64,000 nucleotides of DNA from Agrypnia vestita (lineage: Eukaryota > Arthropoda > Insecta > Trichoptera > Phryganeidae), in the NCBI GenBank assembly GCA_016648135.1, contig JADDOH010004219.1, positions 101,568 to 165,567 on the forward strand, in the 5' to 3' direction. The notes below the pieces were generated by a model. The model was not told the origin of the DNA, made no database searches, and was given only the letters and a program-made list of their open reading frames with translations. Each line of letters opens with the position of its first letter. Position 1 is the stretch's first letter. A program made the position numbers and the translations under genes. Shown in pieces: positions 12,119 through 23,719 of the stretch.

Positions 12119-14067
12119 AATTGATATGGCAGTTACTTTGTGGTGCGACATGATTATTTTAATTTAAACTAAATTGAACCTTGTGATGCACACACATTGA
12201 TTTAACACGACTATAGTTTCGAGAGGAGCAGTCCCTCTCATCATCAGGCGTAATTTATAACTAACCTAAATACATAAATTAGGAAAATATTTTAGTAGAG
12301 TAATGAACGGGTCGCGGAGCAGTGGGGGTAATTTTTGTGTGTGGTCTTTAAGGGGAAGATGCTGAGCAGCGGAGACTTTTGTAAGAATATGATGTTGTTT
12401 ATGAGTTTTTTCTCAGAATTCAAGTTCTTTTGAATTTCAACGGTTTCCAAACTGTTCATTATCAAACCTTTTTGTAGGTAGTAGTTTTAGTCTGTGATTG
12501 TCAAAAGAATGGTTGGAGAATTCTGAGAAATTGTTGTTCCTTAAATAAAGGTGATGTTCTTTTATTCTTATATTTAGGTTTCTAGTGGTTTGGTCTATTT
12601 ATTTACTATCACAATCTCCGCAAGTAATTTCATATATCCCTTCTTATATCGCTATTCGTATATATCTTCTAATGAATTATTTTTGGTTTTTGTATTAAAA
12701 AGGATTTTAACGAAGTTGTCATTGGTATAAAACGCGGGTTTTATATGTACGGGGAAATTGTTAGTAATTTTATTGGAAACTGGGCCAAAATTATATTTTC
12801 CGCCAATAACTGTTTTCACTAGTGTTAGTTTCATGCCCTGAGTATAAATGTGTTTCTGTTATCTTTTTATTATTTTTTAATTTTATCATAATTTTTAATT
12901 TTATTATTTTTTAATTTTAGTGTGCAATCACATGCATTATTATAAGTTATTTGTTTTATTATTTTTATTTCGCGGTTGTAATTATTTGTATTTAGTGGGA
13001 TGTTGATCACTCGGTTCAGCATGGAAAGAAAGCTGGCCATTTTTTGTGCCTGAGAATGAGAAGATGACGCGGGAATTACAGTGTCGGTATGAGTGGGTTT
13101 GCGTTTTTTTTATTGTTATTCATATAATTTTAATCTATTGTTATTTAACTTAAATTACCAATTTAATTTTATTAATTTTTGATTTATTGTCATTTATTTA
13201 ATATTAATTTATTGTTATTTAACTCTAATTTATAGTTATTGGTTTTAATAGATAGGTCTAGAAAATTTAAACTATTGTCATTGCATTTTTCAAGAGTGAA
13301 TATGATATTTTTGTGATGTGGTAAGTATTTAATCCGTATCTATAAATGTACAAAATATGTCATCAATGTATCTATACCAGGTGAGAATGCATGATTTGAC
13401 TAAGGTATGATTAGAATTTAGAAGATCTGTTTCTAAGCTATCCAAAAACATATCCGCCAGTATGGGTGAAAGTGGAGAACCCATGGGTAATCTATATCAC
13501 GCTGTTCGTAAAAACAATTATTAAATTCAAAATAATTTAGACTAACACATACATTCAATATTTTTTCCAATAATTTAATAAGTTCATCGTTTAGGTTGGA
13601 AATAGTTCGATAAAAATGTTTTTTTATCATCTATTGGGACATTTGTGAACAAATTAACTATATCAAAATAAACTATTTTTGCATTGTCCGGTATATATAG
13701 GTTTTTTTATGCAAGCAGTGAATTCAATGCTATTTCTAATAGTATATTTTGGTTTGAACAGTTTATATGAGTGAATTAAATTATTAAATTTTTTACAGTT
13801 TGAAATTCGATACGCTGACATATGATGCAACTGGCCTAATGGGCATGTTTTTCAATGTTGAAAATACAATTACTAAAAAAGGGAAGCGCATACAACTTAA
13901 TTTAACCAACTAACACCTAATACCATCTTACCCAACAAATATATGCCAAAGTTTATTATTAATATTTAAAGCATTAACTTTGTGGTTAGGCATTATAACA
14001 GAGTGTTAGTTAAATTAGTATAAACCACTACCGGTATAGGTTTATACTAATTTAACTAACACTCTGT
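12119..14067 (-). mobile_element. Penelope-like retroelement, decayed but near full length
   Basis: Reading the minus strand: an ORF start (ATGCCTAACCACAAAGTTAA) lies near 13990. Reverse-transcriptase blocks follow: AKIVYFDIVNLFTNVPIDD (about 13630-13690), LPMGSPLSPILADMF (about 13435-13480), and YRYIDDIFCTFI near 13340 with the catalytic Asp pair. Next is a GIY-YIG start, GIYEITCGDCDSK, near 12620, and a downstream block NNNFSEFSNHSFDNHRLKLL. Motif order is RT then GIY-YIG endonuclease, the Penelope arrangement. Several frameshifts and stops make it inactive. A hammerhead-like motif lies at 12203-12254, close to the 3' end. The tail near 12119-12150 matches the tail of the 33-kb copy. At 13999-14067 the 5' end runs into a short inverted copy of itself. 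Confidence 0.85.
12203..12254 (-). ncRNA. Hammerhead ribozyme-like motif in the PLE terminal region
   Basis: On the minus strand: CTGATGA (12241-12247), then T, a 6-bp stem II (GAGAGG with CCTCTC), GAAA, then CTATAG, then UC followed by GTG. Conserved core bases C3-U4-G5-A6-N7-G8-A9 and G12-A13-A14 are present. ACTATAGT is self-complementary (helix III). The candidate cleavage triplet is GUC at 12209-12211. ACGC and GTGT can close helix I. One extra nucleotide sits between A9 and stem II, as in the other copies here. Hammerheads are known from Penelope-like elements; activity of this copy is inference. Confidence 0.65.
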
Positions 14068-14660
14068 CCGAAAGGTTTGCCCACCGCACTGGCAGCGATA
14101 ATAATTATTATCAATAGGTTTGTCTTTGATAACATTACCTCAAGTGCAATGATATCAAAGGATTCCACATTCAATAATATAGGTATACATAAAGATAATC
14201 TTATCTATGGTTATATATATATATATATAAAGCCCATTAATGTTTTTGATTAATTACAAACTCTTGAAACATCCTTATTATTCTTTTTTAATTGTACTTA
14301 ACAATATGAATTATTATTTGTTATGGGCCGAATAAAATCAATGTGGTGGTGCACAATTAGCAATATTCAGAAAGGGGAGATTTTAATTACTTGCTTGCTA
14401 GGTCTTGTGGGCGACTTTAGTATTTATCATAATTGTAAATACTGTATAATATGAAGTATTGCTTCTTTCTGCATTCACTCTTGACCTAATTATTTACTCT
14501 ATTACCCCTCTTGAGTAGCATTCTCTGAATAGAATTTCTACTTGAAGGTCGTCTTCTGTTATGCTCAACACTCTTCACCTGATATTCTTAAGTTCACATT
14601 GTTTTTGAAGCCTGGCATTCCTCCCCTCAAGTTGCTGTTGAGTTATACTTTCGATTCTTA
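14068..14660. other. AT-rich intergenic DNA with a TA microsatellite
   Basis: Contains a (TA)n run at about 14212-14229 and no supported gene. Confidence 0.5.
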
Positions 14661-14810
14661 GGCCAGCAAAACACTGCGCGGATCTTCCGCAGCTGAACGC
14701 CTCTAAATTTCTTTCCATGCGATTATCAAAAATACTGCGCAGATGATCAATTGATCCATTTGCTTTGCCAATTTGACGCGACAGAAGATCTGCGCAGTGT
14801 GGTGCTGGCC
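14661..14810. mobile_element. Harbinger-type MITE, 150 bp
   Basis: Ends GGCCAGCAAAACACTGCGCG and, inverted, GGCCAGCACCACACTGCGCA. It is flanked by TTA at 14658-14660 and 14811-14813, the 3-bp target size and sequence typical of PIF/Harbinger elements. A diverged relative is at 23317-23501. Confidence 0.8.
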
Positions 14811-16753
14811 TTAGTCAATGCTGCGTCACGTATTCTGGATTTCATTCTTTACATTTTTTTGATACTGATCTATAGTAATGTTTTGAATTATTTTTAATGT
14901 TTGTGGCAAACTTTGTATAAACCACACTATTATTTTTAATGTCCAGTGATTCAGATGTTGAAAACAGTTTTGAATTATTCAACTTGTATTCCTCCATTTT
15001 CGTTGATCTTCCATCATATCCTTTCAGCAAAACAGCGAGTTTCGCAAGGGGTGAAATGAGCGAAGTAAATTGACACTGGAGTAGTACTTTATTCTTAAAA
15101 ATAATATTTCATTAAAACAATAAGGTAAAAAACTATATTGTCAAAACTTTATTTAAAATTTTTGATACATTGCCAGTATCAAAAAAAACAGCAACAAAAT
15201 AGTGAAACTGTACAAAATAGTGAGGATGTACAGATTATTTTAAAATACATAAATGTACAGATTATTTCATGCGTAGAAATATTATGAACATTATTTATTA
15301 TTCAGGTCACTTCAAGAAAACAATGTATGTTTATACATATTTCTACATGTCAAATAATCTATGCATGAATTTTAAAATAATCTTTGCATATCGCTACTTT
15401 GTAAGATTTTACTATTTCGCAAGATGCACTTATATGCACCATCATTTTTGAAGCATGTATATTGTGGATAGATTTTAAGTAAGATATATAAAAATTAGCC
15501 AAAAAGTATAAACATTTTTCAATATACTGACAAAAAACCCTGATAAAACAATGATTTTTTGTAAAACTTTAAAATCTGAGTTTTTTCCAGGTTTGTGTGA
15601 TTTAATATGATTTTGTTTCGTTACTAGCACAACCTAATAATTATAGATAGTAAATATATTTTTTATTTATTTATTTTATATATATGTGCAACACAGTTCA
15701 CGCATAGAAGCTTTTACTTTCAGATTACAACAAATAACTGTAACTGGTTGCGGATATTTTATACGAACTGTATGTTTTTCCAAGAAACAACCAGTTAAAT
15801 ATGTCTAACGACCGTAATAACAGCCATAAATTTTTACAACTAATAAGTTACAGAATCATGTATTATTATGTTACCAATGACATACACCACACAATGTCAG
15901 AGTGCATGAAAATAAATAAGCTGAAAATTTTATTAATTACTATATCTCTATTTCAAAACACGCTTTTAAGATATATACTTATAAAATTGTAAATATAATA
16001 AACATATACATATTTACAATTTTATGTATCCAAAACAAAACTATACACTTATATTTTATTTCCATTAAAAAAAAGAGCAGTTGACATCAAATTAAAAATA
16101 AAATTTAATTAGGAAATATGTAGGTATACATGAAATAAGTTTAAATCATAACAAACTATTGTTTATTTATATGTGAATTACACATAGGTATTGCAACTTT
16201 TCAATAAATACAGTCGTTTTAAAGTTAGAAAATGATTAAAAATATATAAGAATCTGTTTAACACTGAAAAATATTAAAACAGCCTGGTGTCAGTTCACAC
16301 ATCCACATAAATGGGGTATTCCTTGAGTATTTTATATGCAGGCAGTTATATTATGCGGCAGCTCATTACCAATCCAAGTCAGCTGTTAGTTTTCAGTGCA
16401 TAGTCCAACTGACCAATCTGTGCCCATGTTTATTATGATAAACGATCAGAAAAACTTATATTTTAAATAATGTTATGCATATGTTCACACGTTACACCAA
16501 TATCGAAACGATACTCTATTGCCGCGCTCTGTAAGAGAAATTTGTAGTCCACGGAAAGTGGCAGGCACGTAAAGAACGGGAAGATTGCCAAAACAACGGG
16601 GCAATCAAATAGTGATGTCTGTCGGCTCTCAACCCAGGATTGAAATAGAGTTGAATGAAGATGGCTACTGGATGGAATATTTTGAGTTTTGTTCAAATCT
16701 TTCAGAATAGTGCTGGATTTTTGTCACAGGGACATCATTAATCAACTAATGTA
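14811..16753. other. Intergenic DNA, small hairpins only
   Basis: About 1.9 kb of AT-rich sequence. Small inverted repeats occur, for example AGATTATTTCATGCGTAGAA near 15256 against its partner near 15340-15361, and AAAATTGTAAAT against its complement near 15985-16023. The ACATTGCCAGTATCAAAA phrase near 15167 recurs near 35188. No gene is supported. Confidence 0.5.
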
Positions 16754-17150
16754 TATTATAGATGTCGCGCAGAGACGAAACTGGATTTTTATGGGAATGT
16801 CGGTATAGAAGTCTTTTGGGTGTACATAGGGCTTACGACCTACCGTACGGCTGGCTTAGGCAACATTTGTGGGCATTTAGGGTAATGAAAAAAGCTTTGG
16901 TGCAGGCCGCGTGGTGGATGCTTACAACACACATGTAAAGCGTGGTACATAATTTAAATATATATACAACTTTCAAAAATAGTAGACATGGTATATTCTA
17001 TCATGGGTGGAAATGACGAACGTTACATTGTGTAAAGTGATTACTTAAGCCAGCCTTACGATAGGTTGTAAGCCCTATGTACACCCAAAAGACTTCTATA
17101 CCTACTTTCCCATAAAAATACAGTTTCGTCTCTGTGAGATATCTATAATA
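16754..17150. mobile_element. Foldback MITE with ~110-bp terminal inverted repeats
   Basis: The left arm begins TATTATAGATGTCGCGCAGA and contains GAAGTCTTTTGGGTGTACAT. The right arm (about 17040-17150) is its inverted copy with scattered differences. No ORF lies between. The ends abut TA-rich DNA, so the target duplication is not clear. Superfamily is unassigned. Confidence 0.8.
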
Positions 17151-17285
17151 CGTACAAGATGGCTACTGGCATTATGATAGGCGGTCACATTTCTCAGAGA
17201 GGAGGGACCGCGAGCAAAGAATTTTTTTAATGTCTCCATTAACTCACAAGAATTTTTTCATTTTAAATATCCAGTTTTGGAAAAC

Positions 17286-20200
17286 TTATTCCTCCACTTG
17301 CTCCTCTATCATATCCACAATGAAGAGCTGATCGGGTTCCTCCGTGTTGACTGCGATTCTATCCGTCTCTTGGTCATCCTCCATCATGCCATCAATGTCC
17401 TGTTCTTCTTTTACAGCGTGGACTAGTTGGACGTAAGTCTTCCTTGTATACTGTTCGGAAAAAGATTTCGCCGCATTTCCAGTTCCACACAAAGATATAT
17501 GCTTGGTGAGAGAATTCTTGGCAAAATAGCCCTTTTGACAGTTTGGACATCTGAAAATAAAATATAAAAAAACATAAAAATTAATGGATAGCAGTAAAAA
17601 TAAGATAAGTTCACACGGTGACCACTTTGATGTATATTATTGATTCCCTATCAATGCAGCATATTATTTTGTAGGTGCATGTGATTTTCAACTACAATCA
17701 GGAATCTAACAAAAGAGAGTGAATTAGATTCTGTAGGCTAGTTAATGCATGCTTGTCTCTGACAAGACTAACACGCATGTGATCAATATTGGTGAAAGTT
17801 TGACAAGACTATGGTTGGGGTGTATAGTGTTGTGAATATAGTAGTGTAGTGTTGGTCCTGACGAAGAGATGGGTACGTCTCGAAACCGGTAGATCGTAAA
17901 TCTGGTAGTGGTTTTTAATAAGTTAACTAACATTCTGTTAAAATGTCTAACCACAAAGTTAATGCTTTAAATATTAATAATATTAACAAGAATTATTACT
18001 CCAGATACATCACCTGTGTGTAGAAAATGTAGATGTAAAAAACAAATTTACTATCAACAATGCCTCATGGCAAAATTCATTCAGAGTTGAAAATCCATTT
18101 CTTCTGATAAAAAAATATTTTTCGAGGACTAAGTAAATTACTTTTCCAGTTGAGCTATGCTCTAGTCAGTTGATCGTTAGAAAAACCTATGGCATCTTAC
18201 ATAATATTATATTTCTACACTACAATGTAGAAAATGGAAGAAAAAATTTTTTGATGACAGATGTCAAAACGAGGTCTACAGTTTAAACTGTCATCACCAT
18301 GCTGATTCAACCAGCCCTTTCAAGTTAAAATAGCATAATTTAAGACTAAACCTGTAAGGAAATTCGAGAGAGCCATGTCCTGTCATATGCATCTTGTATT
18401 CCTGCCACGTCCCAAAAACGCGTCCGGCGGGGCAGATAGGGCACCGGCGCTGCACCCCCTCCGCTCCATCACCCTCCGTCCGCTCCCTGCGGTGGCCGCG
18501 CTCGTGCCGAACGAGCGCTGCCCGCGAGAAGTATGCACTGGGGCATGTCGCGCAGCAGAAGTGTTTCTTGCCCGTGTGGATGTGCGTGTGACGCTCCAGC
18601 TCGCTGCGGCTGAAGTACTTTTTGGGGCAGGTGTCACACTTGAATCTGTTTAATTTAAAATAAACCTATAAAATGTCAACTACAACGAAGCATGAAAAAT
18701 TTGTGAGACTTTGATTGGTTGGTCATTTACGTTTAAAAGTTTGTAATTTAAAAAAAAATTCTTCTGTAAAAAATGGTACCTGTATCTGTGTGTGGCTTTG
18801 TTCGGTCATCTCGGAATTTGGCAGTAAAAGTTCATTATAAATCAGTTGTTCATTCTGTTCTGCATTCATGAACGACAGACACAGACAACGAACAACAGCT
18901 CACTCTGCACTCAACTATCTACTGTCCATCGACAATTTCGAGACAAGCCTTATCTTGGGACACAAGGATAAGAATAGTGTAGTTAAGTCTTTTCGAGTAT
19001 AAATCCGGAAGAAGCAAAAGATGTGGCGGCAAACAATGTGTATTGTTCTATCTCAGTGATGATATATTAGTAAGTATTATTATGTATGTACAATAAGAAT
19101 TAATTTACAAAGTATCTAATTAAATTCTCACAAAACAATAACAGAGTATTATGCACAATTATAAATTCAATAGCAGCAATGGTATAGAAAATACGAACAA
19201 TTGCACGAATTGATGCGAATCACACCTATGTATAAAAAAAAATTAAAATGAAAACAGCGCAAACCTCGGTTGCATACAGTGCTTCCGTACGTGAGCTGCG
19301 AGTGTTAGTCTATTCTTGCAAATAAGTTTGCAGATGGGACAGTGGAACTGCATGCCGGCATCTTTGTGGATGATCTCGTGCGCCTTCAGGTCAGATTTGC
19401 GCTTGAAGCCGACTGCGCACATGGAACAGATGAAGCGCTTGTCTCCGTGTATGGGCATGTGCTGCCGTAATGTGGAATTAGAATAAAATGCAAGATCACA
19501 TCCCTCGGAATTGCAAACAAACGGCTTCAAGCCGAGATGTTCTCTTTGGTGGGTTAAAAAACTAAATCTGTACCCAAATTGTTGATCGCACAATTTGCAA
19601 GTGATGTCCCTATCGCCGAACATGTAGTAAGGTTCCAAGTCTGTTCCGGCAATGTGCTCGTCGACATGCTGTCGCAAGGCTTTTGTGTTGTCGCACTTTT
19701 CCAGACAGAGCAGGCACTGGTTTCTCCTGCTGGCAGTCAGCATAGACGGGTAATCTTTCGTTTTTGTATGAGAAGAATTTGATTTTTTTCTCTCTGTACG
19801 TTGATTCCACGGTTTGATTTTGCTTTTCTTTTTAAGCGTAGACTCATCACTCCCTGTGGACTCCTCTTGCAGGCGTGTATTTAAAGTGTTTTCGGAGAAT
19901 TGTGTGGGTGACATTGAATAATCATCATCACCGGAGGTCTCTTGCTCTTTGCGCAATGGAATAACATTCATATTGTCTTTAGACTCATATTTTTTTAAAA
20001 CTTGTCCATTTTCACTAACTCGGATATTAATCTTGGTTTCTTTTTCTAGAATTTCATTTTCATAGCTCGGGTCTAAAGTTTCTATGTCGTATTTGTTTTC
20101 GTAGATGCCAGTATCCTCGCTTATGTTGTCCATGAGAGCCTTTTGGGTTCGTAACACCATTTCCCGAAATTCATAACAAAATTCGATTTTGTATCTACAC

Positions 20201-20466
20201 CTGTGGCATATCTTACTAGGAAAACTTTCATCTGGCTCCACCTGCAAAACATTATGATAAAATTATTGCGGCATCAATAAATTAAAACTATATCAATATT
20301 TAATTTAAAATGTATATATTACACTTATATTTGTTAAGATCTCAATTTGAGAAGGAACAGGAATATTCTCATTTCCACTGAATATCGAACTGAGCACTCC
20401 GTTAGACTGAAGGCAAAATCTGCAGACTGAATTAAAGTCTAAAACTAGTATAACATCGTCGGACAT
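17286..20466 (-). CDS. Second ZAD-domain C2H2 zinc-finger protein, nine fingers (559 residues)
   Basis: Probable nuclear DNA-binding regulator. Exons: 20323-20466 (ATG at 20464-20466), 19265-20241, 18352-18645, 17286-17550 (TAA at 17286-17288). They total 1680 nt in continuous frame, all with GT-AG introns. The ZAD has Cys pairs VCRFC (15/18) and KICHRC (60/63), split by a phase-0 intron after residue 48, like the 8088 gene. Fingers start near residue 223: NQCLLC, ITCKLC, FVCNSEGC, FICSMC, FHCPIC, FKCDTC, FCCATC, RCPIC and RCPNC. The last ends in Cys rather than His (C2HC). The C-terminus is acidic (GMMEDDQETD, MIEEQVEE). Exon 3 is strikingly GC-rich compared with its surroundings. A possible ATTAAA signal on the minus strand is at 17226-17231. 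A PLE fragment occupies the last intron. Confidence 0.93.
17790..18010 (+). mobile_element. Penelope-like element fragment, 5' end
   Basis: From about 17905 this matches, in inverse orientation, the 5' part of the PLE near 13960-14040 (TGGTAGTGGTTT, then ATGTCTAACCACAAAGTTAA). It lacks reverse transcriptase. A hammerhead-like motif precedes it. It lies antisense in the last intron of the second zinc-finger gene. Confidence 0.7.
17854..17895 (+). ncRNA. Hammerhead ribozyme-like motif (CTGACGA type)
   Basis: CTGACGA at 17858-17864, stem II GAGAT with GTCTC, GAAA at 17882-17885, self-complementary ACCGGT, then A and the predicted cut after 17891. Helix I can form from GGTC (17854-17857) with GATC (17892-17895), one pair being G-U. 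N7 is C, which the core allows. Function is not shown. Confidence 0.6.
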
Positions 20467-20875
20467 TTTTAAAAGGCGAAAATGTAATTATCGTAATTTA
20501 TATTTTGCGCAAATCGGTCAAACTTCAGCGATAAACAAGCATAGAAAAGAGACATTTAAACCATGCCATATATAAACAAGCGAAGACTATATTATCATAG
20601 ATTATATTCATTGATTATTAAAATATTTCTCTATGGAAATGATTGCTGTCAAAATAGGGATATCGTAGAAAAATATACGTAAAGTAACAAGAAAAAGGTA
20701 GGTACATAAAGAAGATTTTGCCGCATATTTTCATTGCGATCGTTGTCAAAATAATTTGTGGGTTTTTTATTAGACTTTTTTACCCATCCGAATTCATGTA
20801 AATAAATGAAACTTATGATGTATAGATAACAAGTATTTAGTAAAAGTGTCAAAGCTATAGAGCTGATGCACTTGT

Positions 20876-21019
20876 ACAGTTGCCGGCAAACTTCTTGAAA
20901 TTATTTGGCGTGGTGGGGGAATGCGCAGAAGACGAAATTTGGGTCTCGCTGGTGGAAAGGTAGATGCGCAAACTTCCCCCCACTACGCCGTAGAATTTCA
21001 AGATGTTTGCCGGCTATTG
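20876..21019. mobile_element. 144-bp MITE, copy 1
   Basis: Ends CAGTTGCCGGCAAACTTCTT and, inverted, CAATAGCCGGCAAACATCTT. TA flanks both sides (20874-20875, 21020-21021). It is the same length as, and very similar to, the copy at 60696-60839. TA target and CAG end suggest a Tc1/mariner-type parent. Confidence 0.88.
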
Positions 21020-21103
21020 TAGCAGTAGATTAGGCGGTCTAGCTGCATGTAGTCTACTCAGAGTATCGTAGACTCTAAGGAATCGTAAAAAAATCAAAAT
21101 AAT

Positions 21104-21431
21104 TTAACTAACTAACCATCACGCCGTTTCTCCGTAGGGGTAGGCAGAGAGGATTGAACGCCACACCACCTCTTCTTCTATCCTGGCACACCACTTTTGC
21201 TTCGACCACATTCATACATCTTCTCATACATGTTCTACGGTTGTTGCGGCTTTTAACAGGGCCATCCTCAAATACTTGTAGTACCTGATCGTGCCAGGTC
21301 TTTCGCGGACGCCCTCTATTCCTGTTGCCTTCAACACTCGCCTCATATATTTTCTTAACCATCCTTTCCTCATTCATACGTTCCACATGACCAAACCATC
21401 TCAGCACTCCTTTCTTTATTCTATCTACCAT
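21104..21431 (-). mobile_element. Non-LTR retrotransposon ORF2 C-terminus, copy 1
   Basis: Translates as [40 protein letters not shown] and onward, the conserved WFGHVERM / GRPRKTW tail seen in many insect ORF2 proteins. The 3' end carries a GTTAGTTAGTTA-like tandem tail. A close copy is at 47757-48063. No reverse-transcriptase domain is upstream on this strand. Confidence 0.85.
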
Positions 21432-21689
21432 ATCTAACTATACTATACTATATACTTACCAGAAAATATTAATAGACATTGAGCTCAGAAAGGAACCATA
21501 AATTCGAATTTATTTCATTTAAAAATACAAGTCACAAAAACAGAGCTTTATTTAATAAAATGTATTTATATACCAGTAAATGTTAAATTTATGAAACCCA
21601 TGTATCAAGTATGGCAATTTAGCAAAATAGTAAGTATAGTTTTTTAGGGATTCTTCGGTTTTAATAACTCAGAATTAGCTGCCGTTATT

Positions 21690-21935
21690 TTAATAGGAGT
21701 GAAAATGAACGGGCTCACCACATCCTGCTTACTACACGCAGATGATGCAGTATTAGTGGCTAAAAATGAAGCTGATCTGCAGTGCCTGGTGTCCAGGATG
21801 TCCAATGTATGCGCGGGGAGTGAACTTCTGATGAATGTCAGCAAATCAAAAGGAATGGTGTTCGAGAGAGACAAAAGAGTGACTAAATTTGATGTAATCG
21901 TAAAAAATGAATATATGTTTCATATATCCCTAAAA
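21690..21935 (+). mobile_element. Non-LTR reverse-transcriptase fragment
   Basis: Reads NGLTTSCLLHADDAVLVAKN with the catalytic ADD of the reverse-transcriptase palm, then NVSKSKGMVFERD. It is opposite in strand to the neighbouring ORF2 C-terminus at 21104, so the two are separate insertions or an inversion product. It is cut off at 21935 by the hAT insertion. Confidence 0.8.
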
Positions 21936-21943
21936 TATGGGAG

Positions 21944-22447
21944 CGGTGGCGGCCTTAATAATCGCGAGGCTCCGGGCGTAAAATTTTTACGAGTCCCTAT
22001 TCCTTTGTACGAGGCCCTGCTCCTGCTCATTTTATTATCTTGTATTGCACATAAAACTAATTTACGAACAGTTTTACGCAGTTTTTTAACAGTACACATT
22101 TTACCGTAAATACTGTTCACAAAGCGAAATTAACTAAAACTTAATACAATTTTTATTTACGTGCTGAAAGATAATTTGGTACACAAACGATTATGTAGCG
22201 CATACAGTTTTTAGCAAACTAAGTGTAAGGTGAGGTGACCGAGGTGACTAGATTGACGAACGAAGTAAAACACAGGGATTCCCCGAGCGTAAATCGAAAA
22301 CACAATGAAATGCACGGTCTTGTTAGGCGCATTCAAGTCTAATAAAGAGTTACAGCATTTTTTCTACTCAGCTTGTTACGCGAGGCCCATACAAAGAGCG
22401 AGGCCCCGAGCACTTGCCCTACTCGCCACCCCCTAAGGCCGCCACTG
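21944..22447. mobile_element. hAT-type non-autonomous element with perfect 8-bp target duplication
   Basis: Ends CGGTGGCGGCCTTAATAATC and, inverted, CAGTGGCGGCCTTAGGGGGT. The 8-bp target TATGGGAG is present exactly at 21936-21943 and 22448-22455. There is no transposase; a reading frame across the ends is incidental. Confidence 0.92.
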
Positions 22448-22455
22448 TATGGGAG

Positions 22456-23030
22456 ACATGCTCCCCCCGAATCAAGTCATTCATACTGTGAGAATCAAGT
22501 CTCCCATTACCTATATGAAACGCTTGGCACTATTCCCTTCCTATACTGTTGGTGGGATGATTACAAAATTTATTAACCAATGTGAATGGTTATTATACCA
22601 AGTAAGTTTACCCAATTAAATTTCTTGTCTTTGAGTATAAAAACATTTAAAATATGATATACAATAAGGGAATTAAAGGTAAAAAGTGCCCCCAGTGTCC
22701 TATATATTAAAAATATAAATCAGTGCATTCAATCCTAACACAAAAACACGTTTAGCAGATCAGACGTAGCAGAATCTGTACTCGGCGCCTCCAAAAATAT
22801 TTTTTATTTGAACAATGTTTTGGAAGCCCATGGTTTCGATTCTGATACCTGCAAAGGTGAAAATAAAAAACAACTGATAGCATTCAGTTCTAGAGTTAAT
22901 AAAAAATATATAACATTTAAGTATTTTTTTGAAAAAAGTCCTTCATCCCCAAGAGAATTTTGAAAAATATTTTGACGTACCTACGACCTACGACCACCTA
23001 CGACTTTCTTTCTATGCGTATCCTATTATA
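22456..23030. other. Intergenic DNA
   Basis: No gene or repeat recognised. Confidence 0.45.
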
Positions 23031-23316
23031 GTCCGTCCAACTTATCTGGAGAATAAAGGAGGGCGTCCCAATCGTTGTGGTACTGCCCATAGTCTAAAAA
23101 TTATCTCATTTGTAGGGAATTTTATGCAAATTCGTTTTTTCTTAAACAAGTTATTAAGCAGTATAAGACACGATAAAAAACAAAAAATGTAAACTAACGT
23201 ACAAATAAATTTATCAAAATATACATTCGTAAAATACTCAACGTCACAAAATGGCGTTAAAAATCAAAGAATAATACAATTTTCAGGAAAAAAAACAAAC
23301 AATAATAATTATTTTA

Positions 23317-23501
23317 GGCCGGCGCCACATTACGCAGATCTTCCGCCGCGTTTTTTCCGTTGCGCCAAATCGGCAAAGCAAATAGATCGACCGATCATCC
23401 GGGTAGTGTGTTTAATAAGCGCATATTGTATGGAAAGAAATGTAGCGATGTTCCACGACAGAAGAGACGCGGCGCAAGATCCGCGCAGTGTGGCGCCGGT
23501 T
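23317..23501. mobile_element. Harbinger-type MITE, 185 bp
   Basis: The left end is GGCCGGCGCCACATTACGCA and the inverted right end matches with GGCGCCACACTGCGCGGATC. TTA lies at 23314-23316 and 23502-23504. Related to the copy at 14661. Nested in the 23031 element. Confidence 0.7.
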
Positions 23502-23576
23502 TTATTCGGTGTCTCATACCTAATGATCATGACCACCATGTTTAACTCAGTAACTCCTAAGGATATCAATCGGTTT

Positions 23577-23719
23577 AGGGCCGTTGTATCAACTTGGTTA
23601 ATAGTAATCTTTCGTTCAAAGCATAGATATTTTGCATTTTCCACCGATCAAACAACTCGCTCTCGTAAAAATCTATGCTTTAAATGAACTATTGCTATAA
23701 AGTAAGTTGATGCAACCAG
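23577..23719. mobile_element. Short MITE with CATAGATTTT core, copy
   Basis: Begins AGGGCCGTTGTATCAACTTG and ends with an inverted CTGGTTGCATCAACTTAC. The core CGTAAAAATCTATGCTTTAA is shared with copies at about 185-291, 25892-26016 and 45972-46101. No coding capacity. Confidence 0.75.

Noticed and set aside
17100..17140. Another GAGACGAAAC box resembling a ribozyme core
   Set aside because: No CTGANGA at a suitable distance; it is part of a MITE arm.
18375..18653. Long plus-strand frames opposite the GC-rich zinc-finger exon
   Set aside because: They are antisense shadows of exon 3 of the second ZAD gene, whose minus-strand frame carries proper C2H2 fingers and splices in phase.
21699..22109. 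A 136-residue frame starting in the RT fragment
   Set aside because: Only the first ~80 residues are reverse transcriptase; the rest runs into the hAT element and is not one gene.
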